Source: Nocardioides sp. Arc9.136 (GTDB lineage Bacteria; Actinomycetota; Actinomycetes; Propionibacteriales; Nocardioidaceae). From it: a stretch of DNA of 64,000 nucleotides. Below the pieces are notes generated by a model. It saw nothing but the letters and a program-made list of their open reading frames with translations, was not told the origin of the DNA and ran no database searches. How positions within the stretch are numbered: position 1 is the stretch's first letter; each line of letters opens with the position of its first letter. Below are positions 16,811 to 25,064 of the stretch, one piece after another. The position numbers and the translations under genes were made by a program. The DNA is taken from NCBI RefSeq assembly GCF_030506255.1, contig NZ_CP113431.1:1054001-1118000 (forward strand), written 5' to 3'.

Positions 16811-17496
16811 GCGTCGTGCCCGACGTCGGCGTGTGGGAGGCGCTCTACACGACCCGGGCGATGCGGCGGATGCGGCCCGATCCCGTGCCGGTCGAGGTGC
16901 AGGCCAGGATCATGGACGCCGCGGTCCGGGCCCCCAGCGGCGGCGACACCCAGGCCTGGCGGTTCCTCCTCGTCGACGAGAGGGAGGTGCTCGCCCGGCT
17001 CGCCGTGCCCTACCGGGAGGCGGTCGCGCTGCTGTGGCGCGGCCACTACGCCGGCCAGGTGGCGGCGGCCGAGGCCGAGCCGGAGGCCGCGGCATCGGTG
17101 CGGTTCCGGCGCCTGCAGGCCAGCGTCCAGCACCTCGCCGACCACTTCGAGGACGTGCCGCTGCTCTTCTTCGCCTTCTCCCGCGGCGACCGCGACGGCA
17201 GCTCGACCTACCCGGCGGTCTGGTCCGCGATGCTCGCCGCCCGCGCGCAGGGCGTCGGCAGCGCGATGACCAACGTGCTGGACGTCTTCCGCCCCGACAC
17301 CACCAAGGCGGTGCTCGGCGTGCCGCCGGACCGGGGGTGGACGCTCGCGGCGACCGTCGCGATGGGCTACCCGCTCGGCCGCTGGGGCGTCGCCCCGCGA
17401 CGGCCGGCGCACGAGGTCACCTATCGCAACCGGTGGGGCGAGCCGGCCGGCTTCGACACCTCCGAGCCGCTCTGGTCACCGGACGGGCCGGCGTGA
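16807..17496 (+). CDS. Nitroreductase-family flavoprotein
   Basis: A 229-aa FMN-dependent oxidoreductase of the nitroreductase superfamily. The N-terminal TRAMRRMRPDPVP and APSGGDTQAWRF are the FMN-phosphate-binding signature, and VWSAMLAARAQGVGSAMTN is the dimer helix. It overlaps its neighbours by 4 nt on both sides, so it belongs to the pathway rather than to general detoxification. Members of the family also reduce enones and dehalogenate. Confidence 0.88.
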   Translation: MSVVPDVGVWEALYTTRAMRRMRPDPVPVEVQARIMDAAVRAPSGGDTQAWRFLLVDEREVLARLAVPYREAVALLWRGHYAGQVAAAEAEPEAAASVRFRRLQASVQHLADHFEDVPLLFFAFSRGDRDGSSTYPAVWSAMLAARAQGVGSAMTNVLDVFRPDTTKAVLGVPPDRGWTLAATVAMGYPLGRWGVAPRRPAHEVTYRNRWGEPAGFDTSEPLWSPDGPA

Positions 17497-18323
17497 CCGC
17501 GCCCGCACTGCCCCCGGTCGCCATGCCTGTCTCCGAGCCTGTCTCCATGCCTGTCTCCATGCCTGTCTCCATGCCGGTGGCCGCGCCGCTCTACCCACCG
17601 CCGCCCTACGAGTTCCGCGCCGCCCGGCAGACCTGGGTGGTCTACGAGTCCGACCCCGGCCCGCTCGCGGCGTACCTCCCGGCCGGCGTCGAGCCGGACA
17701 GCGACCCGGCGGTCTGCGCGGCCTGGGCGTGCCACTACCCGACCTCGACGTTCGGTCCCTACCTCGAGGCCTACCTCGTCGTCCGCGTCCGGGTCGGCGA
17801 CGAGCGCTTCTGGTACCAGCCGGTGATCGTCACCGACGCCGAGGCGCCGATGGCGGCGGGCCGGGAGCTGTGGGGGTACGGCAAGAAGCTGGCCGCGATC
17901 ACCTGGTCCGGCCGCGACGGCGGCGGGCCCGGCACCGAGCAGCTGGTGATGACGGTCGAGCGACCGCGCGGCGTGCGCCTGATGACCCTGTCGGTGCTGC
18001 CCGAGCGGCTGCTCGGCCCCGAGGAGCTGGTCTCGCTCCGGACCGCGGAGCTGCTGCCGACGCTGAGCCACCGCCTGCTGCCGGCCTCCGAGCCGGGGCG
18101 CGGCCCGGTGGTCGACGAGCTCGTCGCCGTGGACGTGCGCGCCCGGTCGCACCGCGGCGCCGACGGGCGGCCGGAGCTGTGGCGCGGGCGGGGCGGGGTC
18201 GAGCTCGGCGCGGGCAGCGCCGCCGACCCGTGGCACGTGTTCGCGCCGCTGCGCGTGCTCGACGCCTTCACCGCGCTCACCGACTTCACCCTACCCCTCG
18301 GGCGCGTGGTCGCCCGTCCCTGA
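17493..18323 (+). CDS. Acetoacetate decarboxylase-family protein 1
   Basis: A 276-aa ADC-family (PF06314) protein. The Schiff-base lysine pair is in ELWGYGKKLA (K131/K132), matching the catalytic KK of clostridial acetoacetate decarboxylase. The GTG at 17493 overlaps the previous stop, but four in-frame ATGs follow between 17523 and 17571 inside a 12-nt tandem repeat, so the true start is uncertain. Family members include decarboxylases and aldolase-dehydratases working on 3-keto acids. Confidence 0.85.
   Translation: MTAPALPPVAMPVSEPVSMPVSMPVSMPVAAPLYPPPPYEFRAARQTWVVYESDPGPLAAYLPAGVEPDSDPAVCAAWACHYPTSTFGPYLEAYLVVRVRVGDERFWYQPVIVTDAEAPMAAGRELWGYGKKLAAITWSGRDGGGPGTEQLVMTVERPRGVRLMTLSVLPERLLGPEELVSLRTAELLPTLSHRLLPASEPGRGPVVDELVAVDVRARSHRGADGRPELWRGRGGVELGAGSAADPWHVFAPLRVLDAFTALTDFTLPLGRVVARP
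17523..17582 (+). repeat. Five tandem 12-nt units at the start of a decarboxylase gene
   Basis: atgcctgtctcc and variants repeat five times; four of the units supply an in-frame ATG. Unit gain or loss keeps the frame and changes only the number of MPVS repeats. Confidence 0.85.
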
Positions 18324-18390
18324 GCGCCGGCGCCCGCCCGCCCCGCCCACGCGCCCGTCCGTCCACCCGTCCCCGAAGAAGGAGGCCCCC

Positions 18391-19170
18391 ATGGGCTACC
18401 GCCGTACCCCCGAGGAGCTCGCCGCCGTCCGCGCGACCCTCGCCGACGTCGAGTTCGTCGGCGGGGAGTCGTTGAGCGTCGACTTCCTGACCCGCCCCGA
18501 CGTCGTCCGCGACATCCTGCCCGCCGAGCTCGACCCGGGCGCCGAGCCGCGGGTGACCGTGCAGGTCAGCCGGTGGCGCAGCAGCTGCGTCGGCGACTTC
18601 GCGGCGTCCGCGGTCTACGTCAGCGCCAGCCACCGCGGCGTCGCGGGTGACTACGTGCTGACGATGTGGATGGACGACGACGTGCCGCTGCTCTTCGGAC
18701 GCGACCTCTACGGCGAGCCGAAGAAGATCGGCACCTCGACGCTCTGGCGCAACGACGGTCACATGACCGGCGTCCTGGAGCGCCACGGCACCCGGCTCGT
18801 GGAGATCGAGGCCGACCTCGGGCCGGACCGCGGACCCACCGAGGTCGTGGGACGCAACTTCAACGTCAAGTACGAGCTCTGCCCGGGCGGCGACGCGCTC
18901 GCCGGGCCGCCGACCCTGATGATGGCCGAGTTCGCCCAGCGCACGACCCTCGTCCGCAAGGGCCCGGCCGTCCTGCGGCTGACCGGCACCGTCCACGACC
19001 CGCTCGACGACCTCGAGGTGCTCGAGCTGCGCGACGCGGTCTACGTGGAGACCGGCATGAAGGCCACCTGCGTGCCCCTCGGCCCGATGGACCCCGACGC
19101 CTTCCTCCCGCTCGCGCTGGGCCGCTCGGACCACTGGCCGGCGCTGGCGACGGCCCGCCTGCCCGGGTGA
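18391..19170 (+). CDS. Acetoacetate decarboxylase-family protein 2
   Basis: A 259-aa second ADC-family protein with the lysine pair in RDLYGEPKKIG (K111/K112). Sequence outside this motif differs strongly from the first, so the two may form a hetero-oligomer or act on successive substrates. ATG 18391 is preceded by GAAGGAGG (about 18377-18384), one of the best ribosome sites in the cluster. It is the last gene before the second TetR gene. Confidence 0.85.
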   Translation: MGYRRTPEELAAVRATLADVEFVGGESLSVDFLTRPDVVRDILPAELDPGAEPRVTVQVSRWRSSCVGDFAASAVYVSASHRGVAGDYVLTMWMDDDVPLLFGRDLYGEPKKIGTSTLWRNDGHMTGVLERHGTRLVEIEADLGPDRGPTEVVGRNFNVKYELCPGGDALAGPPTLMMAEFAQRTTLVRKGPAVLRLTGTVHDPLDDLEVLELRDAVYVETGMKATCVPLGPMDPDAFLPLALGRSDHWPALATARLPG

Positions 19171-19201
19171 GCCGAGCCGGAGCCGTCGGCACCGGCCTCC
19201 C

Positions 19202-19207
19202 TAGAGT
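19202..19207 (+). promoter_or_regulatory. -10 box for leaderless tetR transcript
   Basis: TAGAGT ends 6 nt before the ATG at 19214, placing the transcription start at or next to the start codon. Confidence 0.6.
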
Positions 19208-19213
19208 GGGGGC

Positions 19214-19819
19214 ATGACGGCTCCGGGAGTGGCGGACTGGCGCACCTACGACGCGCCGGCCCTGCCGCGGGTGCTGGACGCCGCGCTCCAGCGGTTCGCC
19301 GAGCAGGGCTACCACGGGACGAGCATCCGCCACCTCGCCGCCGACGCGGGGCTCTCGGTGCCGGGCGTCTACCACCACTACCGGTCCAAGCAGGAGATCC
19401 TGCTCGCGCTGATGATGGCGGTGATGGACGAGCTGCTCGAGCGCAGCGCCGCGGCGCTGGCCTCGGCGCCCGAGGACCCCTCCGGCCAGTTCGACGCGCT
19501 GGTCGAGTCGCTCCTGCGCTTCCACATGTTCCGCCGGCGGCAGGCGTTCGTGGGGTCCAGCGAGATCCGCAGCCTGCTGCCCGAGAACCGGGCGCGCTAC
19601 GTGGAGCGCCGCGACGAGCAGCAGCGGATGCTGGACCGCATCGTCGTCGGCGGGGCCGAGGCGGGGGTCTTCGGTACGCCGTACCCGCTGGACGCGGCGC
19701 GGGCGGTGGCGACGCTGTGTGTGGGCGTGGCGTCCTGGTACCGCGAGGAGGGCCCGCTCGCGGCGGACGAGCTGGTCCACCGGCACCTGGTGCTGGCGCG
19801 AGGGCTCGTCGGCGCCTGA
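19214..19819 (+). CDS. TetR/AcrR family regulator 2
   Basis: A 201-aa repressor with a clear helix-turn-helix (GLSVPGVYHHYRSKQEIL) and a KstR2-like C-terminal domain. It differs from the regulator at 4375. It lies immediately upstream of the acyl-CoA dehydrogenase promoter, whose operator at 19866-19883 matches copy 1 at 16 of 18 positions. Which of the two TetR proteins reads which site cannot be settled from sequence. No Shine-Dalgarno; probably leaderless. Confidence 0.88.
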   Translation: MTAPGVADWRTYDAPALPRVLDAALQRFAEQGYHGTSIRHLAADAGLSVPGVYHHYRSKQEILLALMMAVMDELLERSAAALASAPEDPSGQFDALVESLLRFHMFRRRQAFVGSSEIRSLLPENRARYVERRDEQQRMLDRIVVGGAEAGVFGTPYPLDAARAVATLCVGVASWYREEGPLAADELVHRHLVLARGLVGA

Positions 19820-19865
19820 CCGTCCCCTCCGGCGTTGACGGGCCGGGTCGACCGCTGCGAGACTG

Positions 19866-19883
19866 ACCGAGCGAGCGATCGGT
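19866..19883. promoter_or_regulatory. TetR-type operator, copy 4
   Basis: accgagcgagcgatcggt, differing from copy 1 at two positions. It is followed by a second palindrome, cggtcggccgaccg (19880-19893). TTGACG at 19835-19840 and GAGACT at 19859-19864 may be the promoter it controls. Confidence 0.55.
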
Positions 19884-19916
19884 CGGCCGACCGTGCGCCC
19901 GCCCGAGGAGGCAACG

Positions 19917-21113
19917 ATGACTGACCAGAGGAACGGCCTCGTGGCCCGGACGCGGGCGTTCGTCCGCGAGCACGTGCTGCCGGTGGACGACGAGCACGAC
20001 GGCGACGTCGAGGCCGCGGGCGGCGACGGGCTGCGGGTGCGCCTGCAGGAGCAGGCACGGGCCGCGGGGGTGTTCGCGCCGCACGCGCCGGTGGACCTCG
20101 GCGGCCACGGGCTCGGGATGGTGGCCCGCTCGGCGGTTTTCGAGGAGGCCGGCTACTCCCTGTTCGGGCCGCTGGCGACCGGCATCGCCGCGCCCGACGA
20201 GGGCAACGTGCACCTGCTCGACCACGTGGCGACCGACGCCCAGCGGGCGACGTACCTGGCCCCGCTCGCGCGCGGCGAGGTGCGCTCGGCGTTCGCGATG
20301 ACCGAGCCCGCCCCCGGCGCGGGGAGCGACCCCTCGGCGCTGCTGACCCGCGCGACCAAGGTGGACGGCGGGTGGGTGGTCAACGGCCGCAAGTGGTTCA
20401 TCACCGGCGCCGACGGCGCGTCGTTCTTCATCACGATGGCCCGCACCAGCGGCGAGCCCGGCGGCGCCGGGTCGGCCGGCTCGGGCGGGGCGACGATGTT
20501 CCTCATGCCGGCCTCCACCGAGGGCCTCGACGTCGTCCGCCACGTCGGCACCGTGGACCGGTCGATGGTCGGCGGTCACTGCGAGGTCACCTTCACCGAC
20601 GCCTTCGTCCCGGACTCGGAGGTGCTCGGCGGGGTCGACGAGGGCTTCCGGTACGCCCAGGTGCGCCTCGGGCCCGCGCGGATGACCCACGTGATGCGCT
20701 GGACCGGCGCCGCCCGCCGGGCCCACGAGGTCGCCGTGCGGCACGTGGCCGGGCGCCAGGCGTTCGGGTCGCGGCTGGCCGACCTCGGGATGATCCAGCA
20801 GATGGTCGCCGACAACGAGATCGACCTCGCGGCGACCCGTGCGCTGCTGAAGGCGGCCTGCGAGGAGCTCGACGCGGGGGAGCGGGCCTCGGCGAGCACC
20901 TCGATCGCGAAGACGTTCGCCGGCGAGGCGCTGCACCGCGTCGTCGACCGCGCGACCCAGATGTGTGGCGGGCTGGGCGTGTCCACCGAGCTGCCGGTGG
21001 CGCGGATCGCCCGCGAGATCCGGCCGTTCCGGATCTACGACGGCCCCTCGGAGGTGCACCGCTGGTCGATCGCCAAGCGCGCGGTGCGCCGGATCGAGAA
21101 GGAAGGGTCGTGA
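19917..21113 (+). CDS. Acyl-CoA dehydrogenase (ACAD10/11-like)
   Basis: A 398-aa FAD enzyme with the three-domain acyl-CoA dehydrogenase fold: FAMTEP and KWFITGA line the flavin site, and the C-terminal YDGPSEVHRWSIAKRAVRR ends the protein. Its 4-nt overlap with a kinase-like gene matches the fused kinase-dehydrogenase proteins ACAD10/11 of animals and the LvaC-LvaA pair of Pseudomonas levulinate catabolism, where a phosphorylated 4-hydroxyacyl-CoA is processed. ATG 19917 has gaggagg upstream. A TetR-type operator precedes it. Confidence 0.88.
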   Translation: MTDQRNGLVARTRAFVREHVLPVDDEHDGDVEAAGGDGLRVRLQEQARAAGVFAPHAPVDLGGHGLGMVARSAVFEEAGYSLFGPLATGIAAPDEGNVHLLDHVATDAQRATYLAPLARGEVRSAFAMTEPAPGAGSDPSALLTRATKVDGGWVVNGRKWFITGADGASFFITMARTSGEPGGAGSAGSGGATMFLMPASTEGLDVVRHVGTVDRSMVGGHCEVTFTDAFVPDSEVLGGVDEGFRYAQVRLGPARMTHVMRWTGAARRAHEVAVRHVAGRQAFGSRLADLGMIQQMVADNEIDLAATRALLKAACEELDAGERASASTSIAKTFAGEALHRVVDRATQMCGGLGVSTELPVARIAREIRPFRIYDGPSEVHRWSIAKRAVRRIEKEGS

Positions 21114-22159
21114 GCGGGGAGCCGGCCGCCTCCTCGCCGGAGCTGTCGCCGGACGAGCTCGCCGCGGTCGGCGAGCGGATGCTGGCGGCCGGCGCGCAGC
21201 TCGAGGGGCCGCTGACCGCCCGCCTGATCGCCGGCGGCCGGTCGAACCTGACGTACCGCCTGGACGACGGGGCCTCCGCGTGGGTGCTGCGGATGCCGCC
21301 GCGGTCCGGGCGCACCCCCTCGGCGCACGACGTCGCCCGGGAGTTCCGGGTGACCAGTGCGCTCGCCTCGGCCGGCGTGCCCGTCGCGCCGCCGGTGGTG
21401 CTGTGCGAGGACGAGGCCGCCATCGGGCTGCCGTTCGCGGTCGCGGCGTTCGTGCCGGGACGGACGGTGCAGTCGCGCACCGACCTCGACGACCTCGACG
21501 ACGTCGCGCTGGAGGCGACCGTCGCGCGTCTCGTGGAGACCCTCGCCAGGCTGCACGCGGTCGACCACGTCGCGGCCGGGCTGGAGGGCTTCGGCCGCCC
21601 CGACGGGTACGCCGCGCGGCAGGTGCGCCGTTGGAGCGGCCAGTGGGACATCGTCGGCGACCCCGCGCTGTCGCCGCTGGCGACCGAGCTGGGCGGCCGG
21701 CTCGCGGCGGCCGGGTTCGAGCAGCGCTCGACCGGCGTCGTCCACGGCGACTACCGCATCGACAACACGCTGCTCTCCCTGCGCTCGCCCGAGGACGGCG
21801 GGCCGCAGGTCGAGGCGGTGGTGGACTGGGAGCTCTCGACGATCGGCGACCCGGTGGCCGACGTCGCGATGATGTGCGTCTACCGCCACGCCGCGCTCGA
21901 CCTGGTGCTCGGCTTCCCGACCGCGTGGACCAGCGAGCGGCTCCCGGCCCCCGACGCCCTCGCCGCGGCGTACGAGGCGGCGGGCGGGGTCCCGCTGGTC
22001 GACTGGGACCGCCACCTCGCCCTGGGCTACTTCAAGCTGGCGGTCATCGCCGCCGGGATCGACCACCGCTACCGCGCCGGGGCCACCCACGGCGAGGGCT
22101 TCGACAGTGCCGCCCGGGCCGTCGAGCCGCTGCTGGAGGCCGGTCTCCAGCGGGTGTGA
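21110..22159 (+). CDS. APH-family phosphotransferase (ACAD10/11 kinase-domain or LvaA-like)
   Basis: A 349-aa aminoglycoside-phosphotransferase-fold kinase. The catalytic loop is VVHGDYRIDNTL and the metal-binding segment is VVDWELSTIGDP, as in the kinase part of ACAD10/11. The GTG start overlaps the dehydrogenase stop (GTGA). A role in antibiotic resistance is unlikely in this context; phosphorylation of a hydroxyacyl-CoA is the better guess. It is the last gene of the island. Confidence 0.85.
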   Translation: MSGEPAASSPELSPDELAAVGERMLAAGAQLEGPLTARLIAGGRSNLTYRLDDGASAWVLRMPPRSGRTPSAHDVAREFRVTSALASAGVPVAPPVVLCEDEAAIGLPFAVAAFVPGRTVQSRTDLDDLDDVALEATVARLVETLARLHAVDHVAAGLEGFGRPDGYAARQVRRWSGQWDIVGDPALSPLATELGGRLAAAGFEQRSTGVVHGDYRIDNTLLSLRSPEDGGPQVEAVVDWELSTIGDPVADVAMMCVYRHAALDLVLGFPTAWTSERLPAPDALAAAYEAAGGVPLVDWDRHLALGYFKLAVIAAGIDHRYRAGATHGEGFDSAARAVEPLLEAGLQRV

Positions 22160-22240
22160 CGTGGTCCCGAGGTGGTCCTGGTGCTTGGCGGGGGGCCTGC
22201 ACGGGTAGGGGGTACGGGACCGCGAGGTGAAGGAGGACCC

Positions 22241-23755
22241 ATGCCGCCCGAGACCATCGCCGGCCGGTACGACGTCGTGCGCGAGGTCGGCCGTGGCGGC
22301 ATGGGTGCCGTCTGGCTGTGCCGCGACCGCACCCTGGGCCGCGAGGTCGCGGTCAAGCAGGTCGGCGGCCTGCCCGGCGAGTCGACGCCCCACCTGGCGC
22401 GTGCGCTGCGCGAGGCCCGCTCGTCGGCCGCGCTCAACCACCCCAACGTCGTGTCGATCTTCGACGCGATCGAGGACGGCGGCCACGTGTGGCTGGTCAT
22501 GGAGTACCTCCCGTCCCGGACCCTCTCCGAGCTGCTCAAGGACGGCCCGCTCGACGTGCGCCGGTCGGCGCACCTGGGCGCGCAGGTCGCCGACGGCCTC
22601 GCCGCGGCGCACGCCCGGGGCGTGGTGCACCGCGACGTGAAGCCGGGCAACATCCTGGTCACCGACGACGACGTCGCGAAGATCTCCGACTTCGGCATCG
22701 CCCGCACCCTCGGCGAGGAGCAGCTGACCCAGACCGGGATGGTGGCGGGCACCCCGCTGTACTTCTCCCCGGCGCTCGCGCGCGGTGGCCAGCCGACGCC
22801 CGCGGACGACGTCTGGGCGCTCGGCGCCAGCCTGTACGCCGCCGTCGAGGGCCAGCCCCCGTGGCCGGCGCAGGAGAACTCGATCGCGATGCTCATGCAC
22901 ATCGTCGGCCACGAGCCGCCGGTGCCGCAGCACGCGGGGGCGCTCACCGGCCCGATCCGGCGGATGATGAACACCGACGCCGAGGCGCGGCCCAGCATGG
23001 CCGAGACCGCCGCCGCGCTGCGTGCGATCGCCGCCGGCAGCACGACCGCGCTCGCCGACGATGCGCCCACCGAGGCGCTCGCCGCCACGGCCGTCGCCCC
23101 GGCGGTGGTCGACCCCGACCCGACGCCGGACCCCACGCCTGCTCCCACCCCGGTCGCCCCGGTCGCGTCCGCGGCGACCGCCGCGGAGCCGGACCGTCGC
23201 CGCCGGCCCGTGGCGCTGCTGGCCGCGGCCGCGGTGCTCGTGCTCGCGCTGGGCGCGGCGCTGCTGGTCGGTCTCCTCGGCGGCGACGAGGAGGACGATC
23301 CCGGCACCGCCGGCGACCGGCCGAGCGGCCAGGCCTCGCGGACGCCGGACCGGGAGTCCGCGACGCCGAGCCCCACGCCGAGCCCGACGCCGACCCCGAC
23401 GGAGGGGACCACGCCCTCGGAGGAGGAGTCGGCCGAGGAGCCCGAGGACACCGGAGGCCCCGGCACGTCGCCGGTCAGCAGCGGCAACGAGCAGCAGGTC
23501 GTCGAGGACTACTACTCGCTCCTGCCCGGTGACTACGAGACCGCCTGGGACGTGCTGTCGCCGCAGTACCAGCGCGAGCTCGGCTACGACTCCTACTCCG
23601 GCTTCTGGTCGACCATCGGCTCGGTCACCGTGGACGGGGTGGAGCCGCAGGGCGAGGGGACCGTGCTGGTGGACCTGACCTACGACGGGGGCGAGAGCGA
23701 GACCCGCCAGATCACCGTCCGCGGCGGGCGGATCGTCGCGGACGCGGTCGTCTGA
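22241..23755 (+). CDS. Membrane Ser/Thr protein kinase with external SnoaL-like domain
   Basis: A 504-aa Hanks-type kinase (PknB family). Kinase domain about residues 8-265: GRGGMGAVW loop, HRDVKPGN (130-137), DFG. The APE position reads SPALARG instead of a normal SPE/APE. A single transmembrane helix (about 322-346) leads to an acidic Thr/Pro linker and a compact C-terminal domain (about 415-504, [21 protein letters not shown]) resembling SnoaL/NTF2-like sensor modules. ATG 22241 has GGAGG upstream. No PASTA repeats, so it probably does not sense peptidoglycan in the PknB manner. Confidence 0.9.
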   Translation: MPPETIAGRYDVVREVGRGGMGAVWLCRDRTLGREVAVKQVGGLPGESTPHLARALREARSSAALNHPNVVSIFDAIEDGGHVWLVMEYLPSRTLSELLKDGPLDVRRSAHLGAQVADGLAAAHARGVVHRDVKPGNILVTDDDVAKISDFGIARTLGEEQLTQTGMVAGTPLYFSPALARGGQPTPADDVWALGASLYAAVEGQPPWPAQENSIAMLMHIVGHEPPVPQHAGALTGPIRRMMNTDAEARPSMAETAAALRAIAAGSTTALADDAPTEALAATAVAPAVVDPDPTPDPTPAPTPVAPVASAATAAEPDRRRRPVALLAAAAVLVLALGAALLVGLLGGDEEDDPGTAGDRPSGQASRTPDRESATPSPTPSPTPTPTEGTTPSEEESAEEPEDTGGPGTSPVSSGNEQQVVEDYYSLLPGDYETAWDVLSPQYQRELGYDSYSGFWSTIGSVTVDGVEPQGEGTVLVDLTYDGGESETRQITVRGGRIVADAVV

Positions 23756-23789
23756 CCCCGCGGGGCCGCCGTCCGCCGTACCCTCAGGT

Positions 23790-25028
23790 GTGCGTCGATC
23801 ACGGAGGGTGACGGACGGCGGTCGCGCGCTGCCGGCGTACTTCACCTCGCGCGCTCGACGTGCGCGCGCGGTCACCCGCCGGCTGCGGGAGACCGAGCGG
23901 CGGGCGGCCGAGACCAGCGAGCGCTACCGGTCGCTGTTCGAGTACCACCCCAGTGCGGTGTTCTCCCTCGACCTCGAGGGCCGCTTCGTGGAGGCCAACC
24001 CGGCGGCCGAGCGGGTCAGCGGGTACGGCGCGGACGAGCTGATCGGCATGGAGTTCGCCCGGATCCTGCTGCCGGAGGAGGTCGAGACGGTCGCCACGGC
24101 GTTCCTCGCGATCCTCGCCCGGGAGACCCGGCAGCTCGAGACGGCGGTCGTGCGTCCCGACGGCTCGACGGCCGAGGTGAGCGTCACCGGCCTGCCGATC
24201 GTGGTCGACGGGGAGGTGGTCGGTGTCTACGGCATCGCCGAGGACATCACCGCCCGCAACCGGATGCAGCGCGAGCTCGCCCGCACCCGGCGCAGCGCGG
24301 AGCAGGCCAACGAGGCGAAGTCGATGTTCCTCGCCAACGTGAGCCACGAGATCCGCACGCCGCTGACCGCCGTCATGGCGACCACCGAGCTGCTCGTCGA
24401 CAGCGGCCTCGACCCCGACCAGGAGCGCCTCGCCGAGGTCGTGCAGCGCTCCAGCCGGCGGCTGCTGCGACTGGTCGACGACATCCTCGACTTCAGCGCG
24501 ATCGAGTCGGGACGGGCCTCGGTGCACGACGTCGCCCTCGACCTGCCGGCGCTGGCCGCGGACGTGGTCGAGCTGGCCCGGCCGCAGGCGGAGGACAAGG
24601 GCCTGACGCTGACGCTCCTGGTGGACCCCGCCGTCCCGCGGGAGCTCACCGGCGACCCCGAGCGGCTCGCGCAGGTGCTCACCAACCTGCTGGACAACGC
24701 GGTGAAGTTCACCGGCTCCGGCGACGTCCGCGTCCGGGTGGAGGTGGCCGAGGAGCGCCCGGCGAGCGTCAAGGTCCTGGTGCGGGTCGAGGACACCGGG
24801 ATCGGCATCACCCACGAGCAGCAGGCCCGGCTGTTCCAGTCCTTCAGCCAGGGTGACTCCTCGATCACCCGCAGGTACGGCGGCACCGGGCTCGGCCTGG
24901 CGATCTGCAAGCAGCTGGTGACGTTGATGGGCGGCTCGATCTGGGTCTCCAGCGCGCCGGGCCGGGGGAGCACGTTCGCCTTCGCGCTGCCCCTCGGGCG
25001 CCCGGTGCTCGCCGACGACCACCTCTAG
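23790..25028 (+). CDS. PAS-domain sensor histidine kinase
   Basis: A 412-aa soluble kinase: short basic N-terminus with a coiled segment, one PAS domain (about 45-165), HisKA with [10 protein letters not shown] (phospho-acceptor H186), and HATPase with DNAVKF, DTGIGI and GTGLGLAI. No receiver domain and no adjacent response regulator. The start is uncertain: GTG 23790 lies 5 nt after TACCCT (23779-23784), suggesting a leaderless message; GTG 23808 in the same frame is an alternative. Ends tail-to-tail with the hybrid kinase. Confidence 0.88.
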   Translation: MRRSRRVTDGGRALPAYFTSRARRARAVTRRLRETERRAAETSERYRSLFEYHPSAVFSLDLEGRFVEANPAAERVSGYGADELIGMEFARILLPEEVETVATAFLAILARETRQLETAVVRPDGSTAEVSVTGLPIVVDGEVVGVYGIAEDITARNRMQRELARTRRSAEQANEAKSMFLANVSHEIRTPLTAVMATTELLVDSGLDPDQERLAEVVQRSSRRLLRLVDDILDFSAIESGRASVHDVALDLPALAADVVELARPQAEDKGLTLTLLVDPAVPRELTGDPERLAQVLTNLLDNAVKFTGSGDVRVRVEVAEERPASVKVLVRVEDTGIGITHEQQARLFQSFSQGDSSITRRYGGTGLGLAICKQLVTLMGGSIWVSSAPGRGSTFAFALPLGRPVLADDHL

Positions 25029-25064
25029 CGGTGGGGGGCGCTCGGCGCGGGGTCGGTCCCGGGG

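Noticed and set aside
21110-22159. Aminoglycoside resistance gene
   Set aside because: The fold is APH-like, but the overlap with an acyl-CoA dehydrogenase and the ACAD10/11-like motifs make a metabolic kinase more likely.
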